The notes beneath the pieces were generated by a model that searched no databases, was not told where the DNA came from, and saw only the letters and a program-made list of their open reading frames with translations. Positions 47,788 through 57,491 of a stretch of 64,000 bases of DNA are shown piece after piece. This stretch comes from CALCKU01 sp964654665. GTDB lineage: Bacteria > Pseudomonadota > Alphaproteobacteria > Caulobacterales > Maricaulaceae. The translations under genes and the position numbers were made by a program. The stretch is taken from positions 11,958-75,957 of the forward strand of contig CAZZKV010000011.1 in assembly GCA_964654665.1 (NCBI GenBank). The letters are read 5' to 3'. How positions within the stretch are numbered: the stretch's first letter is position 1; each line of letters opens with the position of its first letter.

Positions 47788-49803
47788 TTACTGGCCGCTA
47801 AGCACCGCATCGTAATCCGCCTTATATTGCACATATCGAGGATGCTCACGCAGCGGGTTTAATATCGGGTCTTTTTCCAAAAGCAGAATAATATGCGGCC
47901 CCATCAAATCGCGCATCTGATCAACATAATCCATGGCCCGGTCCAAATCGCCAATACGGGCAAACGCTTCGGCCAATTCACCCAATTGGGATAAGGCCGT
48001 CATAGCATCGCGCCGATCCAAAGCGTCATAGGCCTTGGCAGCCGCGCGCACGGTTTCTCCGTCGCCCAATAAACCCGGAATAACCACCGGCGAAACTTCG
48101 GCTGCACCTGACCAATCATATTCAGGCCCATCTTGCTCACGCTTTGCCGCATGGTCGATATTCAAAGCCGCCAGTTTTGCATCAACCTCTGCCTGATTTC
48201 CTAGAATGGACGCCGCTTTTATTTGCGCAATGGTATAGAGCACCTCTCCGCGCGTTGCCTCTGGCCATTCAGCCAGTGTTTGTTCAATGATTTCCGGGTT
48301 TTGCGTGACCAATGCATAATTGAACTTTTGTGCCATTAGAGCCGTACCCGTTGACGATATAGCGTCATAGGCTTTTTGCGGCTTGCCTTGAAACTGATAA
48401 ATTGCAGCGGCAAAAGCGGCGCCCTGAAGCGAATTGGAATTAATCTCTGCAGCGCGCGCTATCATGGTATCCGCTTTATCAAAGTCCCCGATCAAGGCAT
48501 AGGTCAGGCCTAATTCAGGGATAAGATAAAAAGAAAGCGGATCAAGGCGATGGGCTTTGGCCAACCCTGTTGCCGCCGCTTCAAACTGGCCCAAGCGGCG
48601 GGCGATAAAGGCCTTGCCCGACAAAGCTTCCACATGGTTAGGGGCAATGTGTAAAGCTTTATCAAATCCGTTATTGGCTCGCACAAAATCCCGACGCCCC
48701 CAATAATTATAAAAAGCCTCAGCCAGCAATGTTTCGACATTATCAGCATCCAGTTTTTGGGCTCTATCAAGAGCTTTTTTTGCGGTGATTAAATCAAGGT
48801 CGTGGCGGCCATGAAACCAATAGAGTGCTAAATAGGTTCGGGCCTTGCGGGCATGAGCCTCGGTAAAATTCGGGTCCAGCGCAATAGCTCGCTCAAAATC
48901 AGGCAGGCCCGCACGCAAGCCGTCCTCATTACTACCGTCAATACGTGCCGAGACCTTGCCTTGGATATAGGCCTCATAGGCATCGATATTTTGCGTGGGT
49001 TCATCACTAAGAGCCGCCGTATCATCGCCAGAAATAACCGCTTCGAGCGAGGCCGCAATTACTTGCGTAATTTCCGCCTGAATATCGAAAATATTTTCTG
49101 TTGTCAGAGCACGGTCATAAGTTTCGGCCCATAAATGGGTATCATCCTTGCCATCAATAAGCTGCACCGTAATACGCACCCGTGTGCCTGCACGCTGCAC
49201 CGCGCCTTCCAATATGGCCGCCACGCCTAATTCCTCGGCAATGGTCGGAATTTTCTTATCTGTTTCACGATACCCCATAACAGAGGTCCGGGAAATCACT
49301 TCCATAGACGCGATTTTAGCAAGTTTGGTCAATAAATCATCATGAATGCCATCAGCAAAATAAGCATCGGCAACATCCGGACTGCGGTTAGAAAAAGGTA
49401 AAACCGCTACCGATTGATTACCCGATAGGCTGGCGACTCGAACCCTATCGCTAGGCGCAACTCGGTCCCAAATTAAGAGGCCCGCAATCAGAACCATTCC
49501 GACAGCGATGGCAATATCAAGACGTTTTCCAGTTTTAGCGGCAATACTGTCTTCGCGCGAGACAATTTCCGTGCGTTTAAATCCCTCAGGTGTTAATTCA
49601 AACGCCCAGGCCAGAATAACAACAACCGGAAACCCCAGAAACATAATCGCCAGAAAAATACCGTCGAACCATTCTGGTAATTTCATCACAGATTCTAGCG
49701 TATAGGCCGTCTGCACCATGAACCAACTGCCAACCAAAAATGTTCCCGCAACCCGAAAAACATTACGCCGGCGCATTTCTGCAAAAAACTTTACTGGATC
49801 CAT
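47788..49803 (-). CDS. Membrane protein with TolB-like/FlgO-type domain and TPR repeats
   Basis: 671 residues. Two N-terminal membrane helices (about 17-32 and 45-65), a third at about 93-110, then a TolB-like/FlgO-type region (SVAVLPFSNRSPDVADAYFADGIHDDLLTKLAKI, VAAILEGAVQRAGTRVRITVQLID, LWAETYDR) typical of adenylate-cyclase-like 'TolB amino-terminal' proteins, followed by TPR repeats (DFERAIALDPNFTEAHARKARTYL and others). Usually such proteins act as membrane scaffolds or regulators, without catalytic residues seen here. No cyclase or DNA-binding domain. Single gene, promoter in the following 156 bp. Confidence 0.75.
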   Translation of the reverse strand: MDPVKFFAEMRRRNVFRVAGTFLVGSWFMVQTAYTLESVMKLPEWFDGIFLAIMFLGFPVVVILAWAFELTPEGFKRTEIVSREDSIAAKTGKRLDIAIAVGMVLIAGLLIWDRVAPSDRVRVASLSGNQSVAVLPFSNRSPDVADAYFADGIHDDLLTKLAKIASMEVISRTSVMGYRETDKKIPTIAEELGVAAILEGAVQRAGTRVRITVQLIDGKDDTHLWAETYDRALTTENIFDIQAEITQVIAASLEAVISGDDTAALSDEPTQNIDAYEAYIQGKVSARIDGSNEDGLRAGLPDFERAIALDPNFTEAHARKARTYLALYWFHGRHDLDLITAKKALDRAQKLDADNVETLLAEAFYNYWGRRDFVRANNGFDKALHIAPNHVEALSGKAFIARRLGQFEAAATGLAKAHRLDPLSFYLIPELGLTYALIGDFDKADTMIARAAEINSNSLQGAAFAAAIYQFQGKPQKAYDAISSTGTALMAQKFNYALVTQNPEIIEQTLAEWPEATRGEVLYTIAQIKAASILGNQAEVDAKLAALNIDHAAKREQDGPEYDWSGAAEVSPVVIPGLLGDGETVRAAAKAYDALDRRDAMTALSQLGELAEAFARIGDLDRAMDYVDQMRDLMGPHIILLLEKDPILNPLREHPRYVQYKADYDAVLSGQ

Positions 49804-49959
49804 ATATTTCCCACGCCCATATATTCTTTACCCATTACGTGCCTGTTATCATGGAAAATTAACCCTGTCTAAGCCAATAATATAGTGTGATAGTCATCCG
49901 ACGGTATTGTGATTAAACACGGGCTTGCAGTTTGGATCCAAAAATCCAATATAAGCCCT

Positions 49960-50445
49960 ATGCAACATTTTGATGGAATTTCTTTTCTCTGGGCGATCGC
50001 GCTTTTGACAGGCGTGGCCATCCTCTATGGTTTGCGAGCCGTTATCGGCTATAACCGCGTGGCCAAAGACGCTGCAGCGGAATATGACTATCGTATGGGC
50101 AAAGGCATGATCGATGACCGCATTTCACGCAGTGGCTATTTACGGGCCTATAAACGCCACCATAACCCGCGCAGCTTAGCCTATGTTGCCGGCACAATTG
50201 CCGCAATCTTACTGCTAACCGCGCCCGCATTGGCGATCGTGCAGTTTGTTTTGGAACAGTTTTGGATATTTATGGGCCGTTCCCGCGTTTTTGAGCCCGG
50301 CTTTTTAGTGTGGCAATTTTTCATCTTCTTCGCAATCATCGGCATTTGGGCCGTTATCGCCTATGCCGGGGCGCGGCATTATCACCGCGGAACCTCCATT
50401 TCCATGCGCGATGAAATCTTAAAAGAAATCGCTCGAGAAGAATAA
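49960..50445 (+). CDS. Small membrane protein of unknown function
   Basis: 161 residues with three hydrophobic segments (about 9-25, 73-95 and 115-140). No family recognised. The ATG at 49960 gives a start directly before the first helix (MQHFDGISFLWAIALLTG); an extended reading frame from 49909 is less likely. A DEILKEIAREE tail is charged and cytosolic. It precedes gloA by 27 bp and probably shares its transcript. Confidence 0.6.
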   Translation: MQHFDGISFLWAIALLTGVAILYGLRAVIGYNRVAKDAAAEYDYRMGKGMIDDRISRSGYLRAYKRHHNPRSLAYVAGTIAAILLLTAPALAIVQFVLEQFWIFMGRSRVFEPGFLVWQFFIFFAIIGIWAVIAYAGARHYHRGTSISMRDEILKEIAREE

Positions 50446-50472
50446 CCACAGACATAACACAGAGGGATAAAT

Positions 50473-50952
50473 ATGGAATTTCTACACAGCATGATCCGCA
50501 TCACCAATATTGATGCCAGTTTGAAGTTTTTCTGCGATGGCCTTGGACTTACCGAACTGCGCCGTGTCGATAATGAAGCTGGGCGATTTACACTGATATT
50601 TTTAGCCAGTCCTGATGATATCGCCCGTTCAGGCCTAATCGATTTTTCAGGCTCCTTTCCCGCTGGCTTACCTATGATAGAATTAACGCATAATTGGCCG
50701 GAAGACGGAAAAGACGGTGAAATTTATAACGAGGGGCGCAATTTTGGCCACCTAGCCTATCGGGTTAACAATATATATGAAACCTGCCAAAACCTTCTGG
50801 ACATGGGCTATGCAATCAACCGCCCGCCCCGTGACGGCTATATGGCCTTTGTGCGTAGCCCCGATAATATTTCCATCGAGTTATTACAAAGCGGTACCCG
50901 GCTTCCCGCTCAGGCGCCGTGGGATACAATGGAAAACACGGGGCATTGGTAG
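50473..50952 (+). CDS. gloA: Lactoylglutathione lyase-like protein (glyoxalase I, VOC family)
   Basis: 159 residues. Matches glyoxalase I in HSMIRITNIDASLKFFCDGLGL, RFTLIFLASP, LELTHNW-like IELTHNWPED, FGHLAYRVNNIYETC and the final metal glutamate in NISIELLQ. Converts the methylglyoxal-glutathione hemithioacetal to lactoylglutathione. Metal ligands visible: H6, E in IELTHNW, H in FGHLAY, and E in SIELLQ. GAGGGA ribosome site. Confidence 0.85.
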   Translation: MEFLHSMIRITNIDASLKFFCDGLGLTELRRVDNEAGRFTLIFLASPDDIARSGLIDFSGSFPAGLPMIELTHNWPEDGKDGEIYNEGRNFGHLAYRVNNIYETCQNLLDMGYAINRPPRDGYMAFVRSPDNISIELLQSGTRLPAQAPWDTMENTGHW

Positions 50953-50978
50953 CCAATATAAACACGGGTAAACCGCGA

Positions 50979-51662
50979 TTACCGAACGGGTTTTCGCCGT
51001 AAAAGCAGCCGGATATTCACAAGCCCCATCATCAAAGCAATACCCAACCAGATATACATCCACAGCCATGCCGGAATAAACCGCATTTCCGTTTCAAAAC
51101 CCGCCAGATCAGAACGCGGCCCGTTCCCCGTATCCTGAATAATATAAAATATACTGGCCAGCCCCAGAACCATCAATATATCCCGGCCAAAGGAGGTTCG
51201 TAGCCCCGCGAAAAATATAAAGCCGGAAAACCCGATTAATACCGCTGTTGTAAAAAGCGTATCAAACCAGAAAAATCCCGTCACCCCCATTGCTATAATG
51301 ACCAATCCCAACGTGGGTTTGACCGCTTTTCCGCCCCGCGCACCGACATAAAATAACAGATTGCCAAAAAAGACGCTGCCCAGATAACCGCCCATTAAGA
51401 TCACAGCGCGATTGCCGCCACGGGTGCGCGTTACCCCGCCTCCATCCCGGCTTATTTGCACCTGCTCAACATGACCGCCTGTTAAAATAGCACCTATCGC
51501 ATGGCCAAATTCATGTAAAAATGTAACGAAAAGCCTGACAGGATAGAGCAGTTTCCAACCCCATACTCCGCCATATTGCGACAGCCCTATATAGAGCGCT
51601 GTAATAGCCAAAATGCGCAAAATGAGGCCAAAGTCAGATTTCGTGTTCTGACCTGGTCGCAT
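50979..51662 (-). CDS. M50-family metallopeptidase (small, membrane)
   Basis: 227 residues, several membrane helices, zinc motif HEFGHAIGAILTGGHVEQVQI and a GGYLGSVFFGNLLF stretch, matching the M50B-like family. Substrate unknown. The ATG at 51662 shares a base with the dapB stop (TGATG); a GTG one codon earlier is possible. Coupled translation with dapB suggests joint regulation rather than shared pathway. No PDZ domain is present. Confidence 0.8.
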   Translation of the reverse strand: MRPGQNTKSDFGLILRILAITALYIGLSQYGGVWGWKLLYPVRLFVTFLHEFGHAIGAILTGGHVEQVQISRDGGGVTRTRGGNRAVILMGGYLGSVFFGNLLFYVGARGGKAVKPTLGLVIIAMGVTGFFWFDTLFTTAVLIGFSGFIFFAGLRTSFGRDILMVLGLASIFYIIQDTGNGPRSDLAGFETEMRFIPAWLWMYIWLGIALMMGLVNIRLLLRRKPVR

Positions 51663-52477
51663 CACCCCAAACCCAATACATCTTTCATATCATAAACGCC
51701 CGGCGGCTGAGCCGCAGCCCAGAGCGCAGCCGTGACCGCGCCGCTAGCAAAGACAGACCGGTCAAATGCATCATGCGATAGGGTGATCATTTCCAGCTCG
51801 GATGCAATTCGCACCGAATGTGCGCCGATAACACCGCCCCCGCGCGAAGCGGCAAAACCGATCTCGCCTTGGCTCCGCGGGGCTCCGCGCCCTTGGCGCG
51901 ATAGGACCTGTTTATCCTCCAGAGCTACCCCGCGTCCGCGCGCCGCCGCCTGTCCCAACATAAGCGCCGTACCAGAGGGCGCGTCAACTTTATGGCGGTG
52001 ATGCATCTCGAAAACTTCAATATCCCAACCTATATCAAGTGCGCGCGAAGCCTGTTCAACCAAGGCCGTTAGCATCGTCACGCCGAGGGAAAAATTACCG
52101 GATTTCAAAAGCGTGATATTATCACCTGCTTTCAATAGCGCCTGTTCTTCGGTGGGTGTATAGCCGGTTGTCCCCGTCACAAATGTATGGCAACGCGTCT
52201 CATGCATGGCCAAAGCTGTATCTATAGCGGCCTGCGGTGATGAAAAATCTATCACGACATCACAATTGTCTAGCCCGGCCGCAATATCGGAGCTTAGCAA
52301 AATACCCCCCGGTTTCAGGCCTGCGATATCAGCAGCATCTTGACCAATATTGGGTGAATCGGCGGCAGTTAGCGCCGTTGTCACCCGCGCATGTGGTTCC
52401 AGATCAAGGGCGCGAATAACCGCCCCGCCCATACGTCCATCTGCACCTAAAATACCAATATCAATTACAGTTTTCAT
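51662..52477 (-). CDS. dapB: 4-hydroxy-tetrahydrodipicolinate reductase
   Basis: 271 residues, NAD(P)H-dependent enzyme of the diaminopimelate/lysine pathway. Nucleotide loop GILGADGRMGGAVIRAL at the N-terminus, catalytic block EMHHRHKVDAPSGTALMLG (HHRxKxDAPSGTA), and a VTGTTGYT turn are visible. Supplies meso-DAP for murein. First gene of a two-gene unit with the M50 peptidase. Confidence 0.95.
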   Translation of the reverse strand: MKTVIDIGILGADGRMGGAVIRALDLEPHARVTTALTAADSPNIGQDAADIAGLKPGGILLSSDIAAGLDNCDVVIDFSSPQAAIDTALAMHETRCHTFVTGTTGYTPTEEQALLKAGDNITLLKSGNFSLGVTMLTALVEQASRALDIGWDIEVFEMHHRHKVDAPSGTALMLGQAAARGRGVALEDKQVLSRQGRGAPRSQGEIGFAASRGGGVIGAHSVRIASELEMITLSHDAFDRSVFASGAVTAALWAAAQPPGVYDMKDVLGLG

Positions 52478-52600
52478 ACAGGCCTCATAGAAGTCTTTCG
52501 CCTTAACGTCTAGCCGCGATACCTATTAGGTAAAAACCATTCACAAATATTAATTTTTCCTTTAAGGGAGTAATATAAATTAACAAATAAGGGAGGTAAA

Positions 52601-52930
52601 ATGGCGGGCGAAAATGATAAATGGGAAATCTACGCTGATAAACGCGGTGAATTTCGGTGGCGTCGCAAAGCCAGTAATGGAAAAATCGTCGGATCATCTT
52701 GCGAAGGATATACAAAAAAATCTGATTGCAAAAAAAACGCACAACGACATGGCATGGACGGTAATCCGGACGGGCTTGGCGGTAAAGATAAATGGGAAAT
52801 CTATGCGGATAAACGTAGTGAATTTCGATGGCGGCGCAAAGCCACAAACGGCGAAGTGACAGGGGCATCATCGGAAAGCTATAAATCCAAAGCCGATGCA
52901 ACATCCAACGCCCAGCGCAATGGAATGTAA
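52601..52930 (+). CDS. DUF1508 (YegP-like) two-repeat protein
   Basis: 109 residues made of two homologous 50-residue units, each starting KWEIYADKRxEFRWRRKAxNG (residues 7 and 62). DUF1508 proteins are small, soluble and of unknown biochemical role. Strong ribosome site GGGAGG before the ATG at 52601 and a terminator after, so it is a monocistronic gene. Confidence 0.88.
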   Translation: MAGENDKWEIYADKRGEFRWRRKASNGKIVGSSCEGYTKKSDCKKNAQRHGMDGNPDGLGGKDKWEIYADKRSEFRWRRKATNGEVTGASSESYKSKADATSNAQRNGM

Positions 52931-52953
52931 AATTAATACCCTATAATATTATG

Positions 52954-52985
52954 AACCGTCTCATAGATATGAGGCGGTTTTTTTA
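52954..52985 (+). terminator. Rho-independent terminator of the DUF1508 gene
   Basis: AACCGTCTCAT/ATGAGGCGGTT, 11-bp stem with one T-G pair and a 4-base loop, followed by a run of T. Confidence 0.9.
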
Positions 52986-53126
52986 TAGGTACGCCCGCCT
53001 ACCCTATAGTTCGTCACCATAAGCCATCACGACGAACAATTGACCTGCATGGATTTTAACCGCTTGTTAACTAGCCGTTTACCCGTCGGCTTTAGATTTA
53101 TGTCACATCTATCAAGTGAGAAATTT

Positions 53127-55526
53127 ATGCCGCCATCCGCTACAGCACAGGATTACGATATGGGACTGGCCCGAGATATGATGGATGATCTCAACATGCC
53201 AGCCAGCACCGCACTGAGCCGCGCGATTTCAGCCCTCGCCACCTGCGCTATCAGCCTGATCCTTATTGCATGCCTGTTAAGCTTTAATCCCTTTGATACA
53301 ACAGGCGATACCGCCGGAATTGGGGGAATGAATAATCTTCTCGGCCTGCCGGGGGCTAAAATGTCTAATATTTTACTGCAAGCCTTTGGCTGGAGTGCGA
53401 TCTTGGGGTCTTTTCTCTTACTCTTTACAGGTCTTCGCGCAATTTTTCGTCCACGTCTGAATAAAACAAAATTTGACCACTGGCGCCGCATAGCGCTGTT
53501 TATAGGAACAATTATATTTGGCGCTGCCACATTATCGGCCTTTCCTATCCCGCAAAGCTGGCCCATGGCAACAGGGTTAGGCGGCTGGATCGGGGATAGT
53601 CTTTTCCTGAATGCCCGCGGATTTTTGTTAAATTTCAATGTCCCTTTATCCGGCCTGATTATTGCGGTTTTAACCTTTATCGTCGCCGGGTTCTGTTTGG
53701 GCCGTTTTATCGGTATTGTCGGGCGCGACTTACTCGATATTCTTGATGCTGCTGGCCTTGTCTGGGCTTATATTCGTATCTGGATTGACCGGTTCACAGC
53801 CTTTGTTATGCGCAGCTTCAATAAAGCCTATGGCCGCGAGGTCGCCGCCGATCATTCTATAAACACATTAATGCGCGATATACCCGACACTGATACAATG
53901 CCCGAGACGAGCTATGCCCCGTCCCCTGTCATGGCCGCACCCAAACCCGCGGCCAAACCAAAACCCAAAAAACGCCGCGCTGTCAAACCCAAAGTGCCGC
54001 AATTTAATTTCCCTCCAGGCTCGGGTTTCGTTCTACCCGGACTGGATCTGTTAAAAATGCCGCCACCGCGTAATGCCGTGACCGATGAAGGGGCCTTGCG
54101 CCGGTCTGCCGAAAACCTGCACCGCGTCATGAGTGAATATGGAATTGAAGGCGATATGGGCGCCGTGCGGCCCGGGCCTGTCGTCACCTTGTTTGAATTT
54201 GAACCGGCCCCCGGAGTAAAATCCAAAAGGATTATTGGTCTGGCCAATGACATTGCCCGTAATATGAGCGCACAATCCACGCGGATTGCTGTGGTGCCGG
54301 GGCGGAATGCTATGGGGGTTGAACTGCCTAACCGTCGGCGCGAAACCGTTTGGCTGCGCGATATGCTGGCATCGGATGAATATCAGCATTCCGAAGCGGG
54401 CCTGCCGCTGATTATGGGCGAAGATATTGGCGGCACGCCCTTTATTGCCGATCTATCAAAAATGCCGCATCTTCTCGTGGCTGGTACAACGGGGTCTGGT
54501 AAATCCGTCGCCGTTAATGCCATGATCCTCTCGCTGATGTATAAATTACCGCCAGAGCAATGCAAATTTATCATGATTGATCCGAAAATGCTGGAGCTTT
54601 CGATTTATGACAATGCCCCGCATCTGCTTGCCCCTGTCGTGACAGAACCGAAAAAAGCCGTGGTCGCCCTCAAATGGACCGTCCGCGAGATGGAAGACCG
54701 TTACCGCAAAATGTCCAAAATGGGCGTACGGAATATGGCGGGCTATAATGAGAAAATCGCCGAAGCCAAAGCCTCTGGCGAAATCATGACTCGTACCGTC
54801 ATGACGGGATATGACAAAGACAGCGGCGATCCGCTCTTTGAAACCGAAGAGCTGAATTTTGAACCCATGCCCTATATTGTTGTTATCATCGACGAAATGG
54901 CCGATCTTATGATGGTGGCCCGTAAGGAGATCGAAGGCTCTGTGCAGCGTTTGGCGCAAATGGCCCGGGCGGCCGGCATTCATATGATTATGGCCACGCA
55001 GCGCCCATCAACCGATGTAATTACCGGAACCATTAAAGCGAATTTCCCGACCCGTGTCTCTTTCCGGGTCGGATCATCCATTGATAGCCGTACCATTATT
55101 AATGAGAATGGCGCCGAGCAATTGCTGGGCAATGGGGATATGTTATTTATGGGCACAGGGCGTCCGCGCCGCTTGCACGGCCCCTTTGTTTCCGATGCCG
55201 AAGTTGAGAAAATCGCGGCCTTTGTCAAAGCTCAAGGCGCGCCGTCTTATCTGGAAGATATCACAATCGACCGCGAAGCCGAATTGGAAACCGCTATGGC
55301 GGGGGGCGACAAGGCTGCCGGTAGCGGGAATACGCTCTTTGACCAAGCCGTTGAGATTGTTGCGCGGGACCGCAAGGCCTCGACCAGCTATATTCAGCGC
55401 AAGCTCTCAATTGGGTATAACCGTGCGGCAAACCTCATTGAGCAAATGGAACAAGAGGGTATGATCGGTCCCTCAGGTCCCGGCGGAAAACGGGAAATAT
55501 TCTTGCCAGAAAAAGACGGATATTAA
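53127..55526 (+). CDS. ftsK: DNA translocase FtsK
   Basis: 799 residues. N-terminal membrane part with four helices (residues about 30-210), a proline/lysine-rich linker, then the RecA-like motor: Walker A AGTTGSGKSVAVNAM near residue 451, Walker B YIVVIIDEMADLMM, MATQRPSTDVITG, and the DNA-recognition gamma domain at the end (STSYIQRKLSIGYNRAANLIEQME). Pumps chromosome DNA at the division septum. Start uncertain: ATG 53127 has AAGTGAG seven bases upstream; ATG 53100 and the ORF start at 53040 are alternatives. Confidence 0.93.
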   Translation: MPPSATAQDYDMGLARDMMDDLNMPASTALSRAISALATCAISLILIACLLSFNPFDTTGDTAGIGGMNNLLGLPGAKMSNILLQAFGWSAILGSFLLLFTGLRAIFRPRLNKTKFDHWRRIALFIGTIIFGAATLSAFPIPQSWPMATGLGGWIGDSLFLNARGFLLNFNVPLSGLIIAVLTFIVAGFCLGRFIGIVGRDLLDILDAAGLVWAYIRIWIDRFTAFVMRSFNKAYGREVAADHSINTLMRDIPDTDTMPETSYAPSPVMAAPKPAAKPKPKKRRAVKPKVPQFNFPPGSGFVLPGLDLLKMPPPRNAVTDEGALRRSAENLHRVMSEYGIEGDMGAVRPGPVVTLFEFEPAPGVKSKRIIGLANDIARNMSAQSTRIAVVPGRNAMGVELPNRRRETVWLRDMLASDEYQHSEAGLPLIMGEDIGGTPFIADLSKMPHLLVAGTTGSGKSVAVNAMILSLMYKLPPEQCKFIMIDPKMLELSIYDNAPHLLAPVVTEPKKAVVALKWTVREMEDRYRKMSKMGVRNMAGYNEKIAEAKASGEIMTRTVMTGYDKDSGDPLFETEELNFEPMPYIVVIIDEMADLMMVARKEIEGSVQRLAQMARAAGIHMIMATQRPSTDVITGTIKANFPTRVSFRVGSSIDSRTIINENGAEQLLGNGDMLFMGTGRPRRLHGPFVSDAEVEKIAAFVKAQGAPSYLEDITIDREAELETAMAGGDKAAGSGNTLFDQAVEIVARDRKASTSYIQRKLSIGYNRAANLIEQMEQEGMIGPSGPGGKREIFLPEKDGY

Positions 55527-55567
55527 AACAAGTCTTGAATCATACATAATTCGCGTCATGATACCTT

Positions 55568-56707
55568 ATGGCACGGATTATTTTATTACTATGCCTTTGG
55601 TTGGGGCTATCTATGAGCGCAGAGGCGCAATTATCTTCACAAGACAAACCTCAGACAACTGTACAGCCCTTGCAAGTTATAGCCGATGATATCCGGTCAA
55701 AACATAAATTAGCGGGGGTCGGTGTCAGCCTGTACCGCCTGCAAACAGACGGCAGCGTAACATCACAAACCCGCGTATCGGGCCATCGCCGCGCCGGATT
55801 TACCCCCGTTATCACGCCGGATGATTTATGGCATATCGGATCCTGCACAAAAGCCATGACAGCCTTGCTTTACGGCGAGCTTATGCAGGCACAGGGCTGG
55901 ACATGGGACCGGCCACTCGCCGATATTTTTAAACCGCATATAAAGACCATAGATCCAGCATGGCAGACCCTTACAATGGCCGATGTTTTAACGCACCGCG
56001 CGGGTATAAAAGACCTCGGTATTTCATGGAGCTTTAATCGGAATATCGATGAACGCCCCTTACGTGAACAGCGTCTTGAGACCGCAGCTACAATTTTAGC
56101 CACGCCGCCCAAACAGCCCGCAGGCGATTTCAACTATTCCAATATGGGCTATATAATCGCAGGATCCGCGATTGAAATTATGTCAGGCCGCAGTTGGGAA
56201 GAGGCTATGCGGGACGGTTTGCCGGGTCAGATTATGGGCGAGACAGGCTGGGGTTTTGGGCCGCCACAAGGCGAACAGCCCGAAGGGCACCGCAAAAAAT
56301 TCTTTCGCAATACATTAAATCCCCAAGGCCAAATTTGGAAGCAGGCCGACAATACCCCTGCCCTAGGTCCGGCAGGCACTATCCATGCCAGCCATGATGT
56401 CTGGGCCAAATTTGCCATGAGTTTTTTACGCGAAGACAGCCTTATCCCGCCAAATTTAAAACAGATTTTACTAACTCCGCCCAAACAATATCCTGATGCC
56501 GATTACGCAATGGGCTGGGGCGTAACGCAAGCCGAAGGGGTTGGAACACTTTATACCCATGCCGGATCCAACACCTTTTGGGTGGCACAAATTTTGATGA
56601 TTCCGAGTGAAAAAGCCATTATTATCGTTACGACAAACTCGCCCTATAAACGCGGCGAGCCCGCCATACGCGAGGCCTCGCGCCGGATATTGAACCATTT
56701 AAAATAA
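55568..56707 (+). CDS. Beta-lactamase-family serine hydrolase, exported
   Basis: 379 residues with a signal peptide (IILLLCLWLGLSMSAEAQ). Class C beta-lactamase/penicillin-binding fold: SxxK in IGSCTKAMTA, YxN in FNYSNMGYI, and HxG in HAGSNTFW. May hydrolyse peptides, esters or beta-lactams; no AmpC-specific feature was identified. Starts 41 bp after ftsK, so cotranscription is possible. Confidence 0.85.
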   Translation: MARIILLLCLWLGLSMSAEAQLSSQDKPQTTVQPLQVIADDIRSKHKLAGVGVSLYRLQTDGSVTSQTRVSGHRRAGFTPVITPDDLWHIGSCTKAMTALLYGELMQAQGWTWDRPLADIFKPHIKTIDPAWQTLTMADVLTHRAGIKDLGISWSFNRNIDERPLREQRLETAATILATPPKQPAGDFNYSNMGYIIAGSAIEIMSGRSWEEAMRDGLPGQIMGETGWGFGPPQGEQPEGHRKKFFRNTLNPQGQIWKQADNTPALGPAGTIHASHDVWAKFAMSFLREDSLIPPNLKQILLTPPKQYPDADYAMGWGVTQAEGVGTLYTHAGSNTFWVAQILMIPSEKAIIIVTTNSPYKRGEPAIREASRRILNHLK

Positions 56708-56786
56708 CCGCAAAAGGCAACACCCCTAAGGCATCAGGATGATTCTGGCGTCTTGCGCAGAATAGGCGGCGCTGATAGTAACCCCT

Positions 56787-57482
56787 ATGCTTAATGACGT
56801 CTTGATATCCCCTTCGATTCTTTCTGCTGATTTCGCGGCCCTCGGACAAGAGGTTCGCGCCATTGACGAAGCGGGGGCCGATATGATTCATATTGACGTT
56901 ATGGATGGCCAATATGTACCTAATTTGACCATAGGCCCAGCAGTTGTCAAAGCCCTCAAACCACATTCCGCTAAACCCTTTGATGTGCATTTGATGATTA
57001 ATTCGCCGGATAATCTGATAAAGGATTTTATCGAGGCAGGCGCCGATTTGGTAACAGTTCATCCAGATGCAGGACCGCATCTGCACCGTACGCTACAAAT
57101 GATCCGCGGGCTTGGGGCCAAAGCTGGCGTTGCGCTCAACCCCGGTACATCTGACAGTGTTATCGACTATGTTATAGACAGCCTTGACATCATTCTGGTG
57201 ATGAGCGTGAACCCCGGTTATGGCGGGCAAAGCTTTATCCATTCACAACTCGAAAAAATAACGCAATTGCGCCAGAAAGTCGAAGCTTCAGGGCACGATA
57301 TTATTATCGAGGTCGACGGCGGTGTTAATCCCGCAACCTCAAAACTCTGCCTCGAAGCCGGAGCCAATGCCCTTGTCGCTGGCAGTGCCGTGTTCAGAGG
57401 ATCTGGAACCTATAGTGAAAACATCGCGGCCTTGCGAGGGCCCGCAGCGCTTGGCCCAACGGCCACGCAGGCCGCGCAGTAA
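56787..57482 (+). CDS. rpe: Ribulose-phosphate 3-epimerase
   Basis: 231 residues, TIM barrel of the pentose phosphate pathway. Seen: ISPSILSADFAALGQEV, HIDVMDGQYVPNLTIGP, DVHLMINSPDNLI, VMSVNPGYGGQSFI and EVDGGVNPATS. These cover the metal and phosphate sites. The weak ribosome site does not settle the start. Eight bases before the heparinase-family gene stop/start spacing (9 bp) suggests one transcript. Confidence 0.95.
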   Translation: MLNDVLISPSILSADFAALGQEVRAIDEAGADMIHIDVMDGQYVPNLTIGPAVVKALKPHSAKPFDVHLMINSPDNLIKDFIEAGADLVTVHPDAGPHLHRTLQMIRGLGAKAGVALNPGTSDSVIDYVIDSLDIILVMSVNPGYGGQSFIHSQLEKITQLRQKVEASGHDIIIEVDGGVNPATSKLCLEAGANALVAGSAVFRGSGTYSENIAALRGPAALGPTATQAAQ

Positions 57483-57491
57483 GGCTCTGAT

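Noticed and set aside
53040..53126. Upstream extension of ftsK from 53040
   Set aside because: The added residues are not FtsK-like and the ATG at 53127 has a better ribosome site; the start remains somewhat uncertain.
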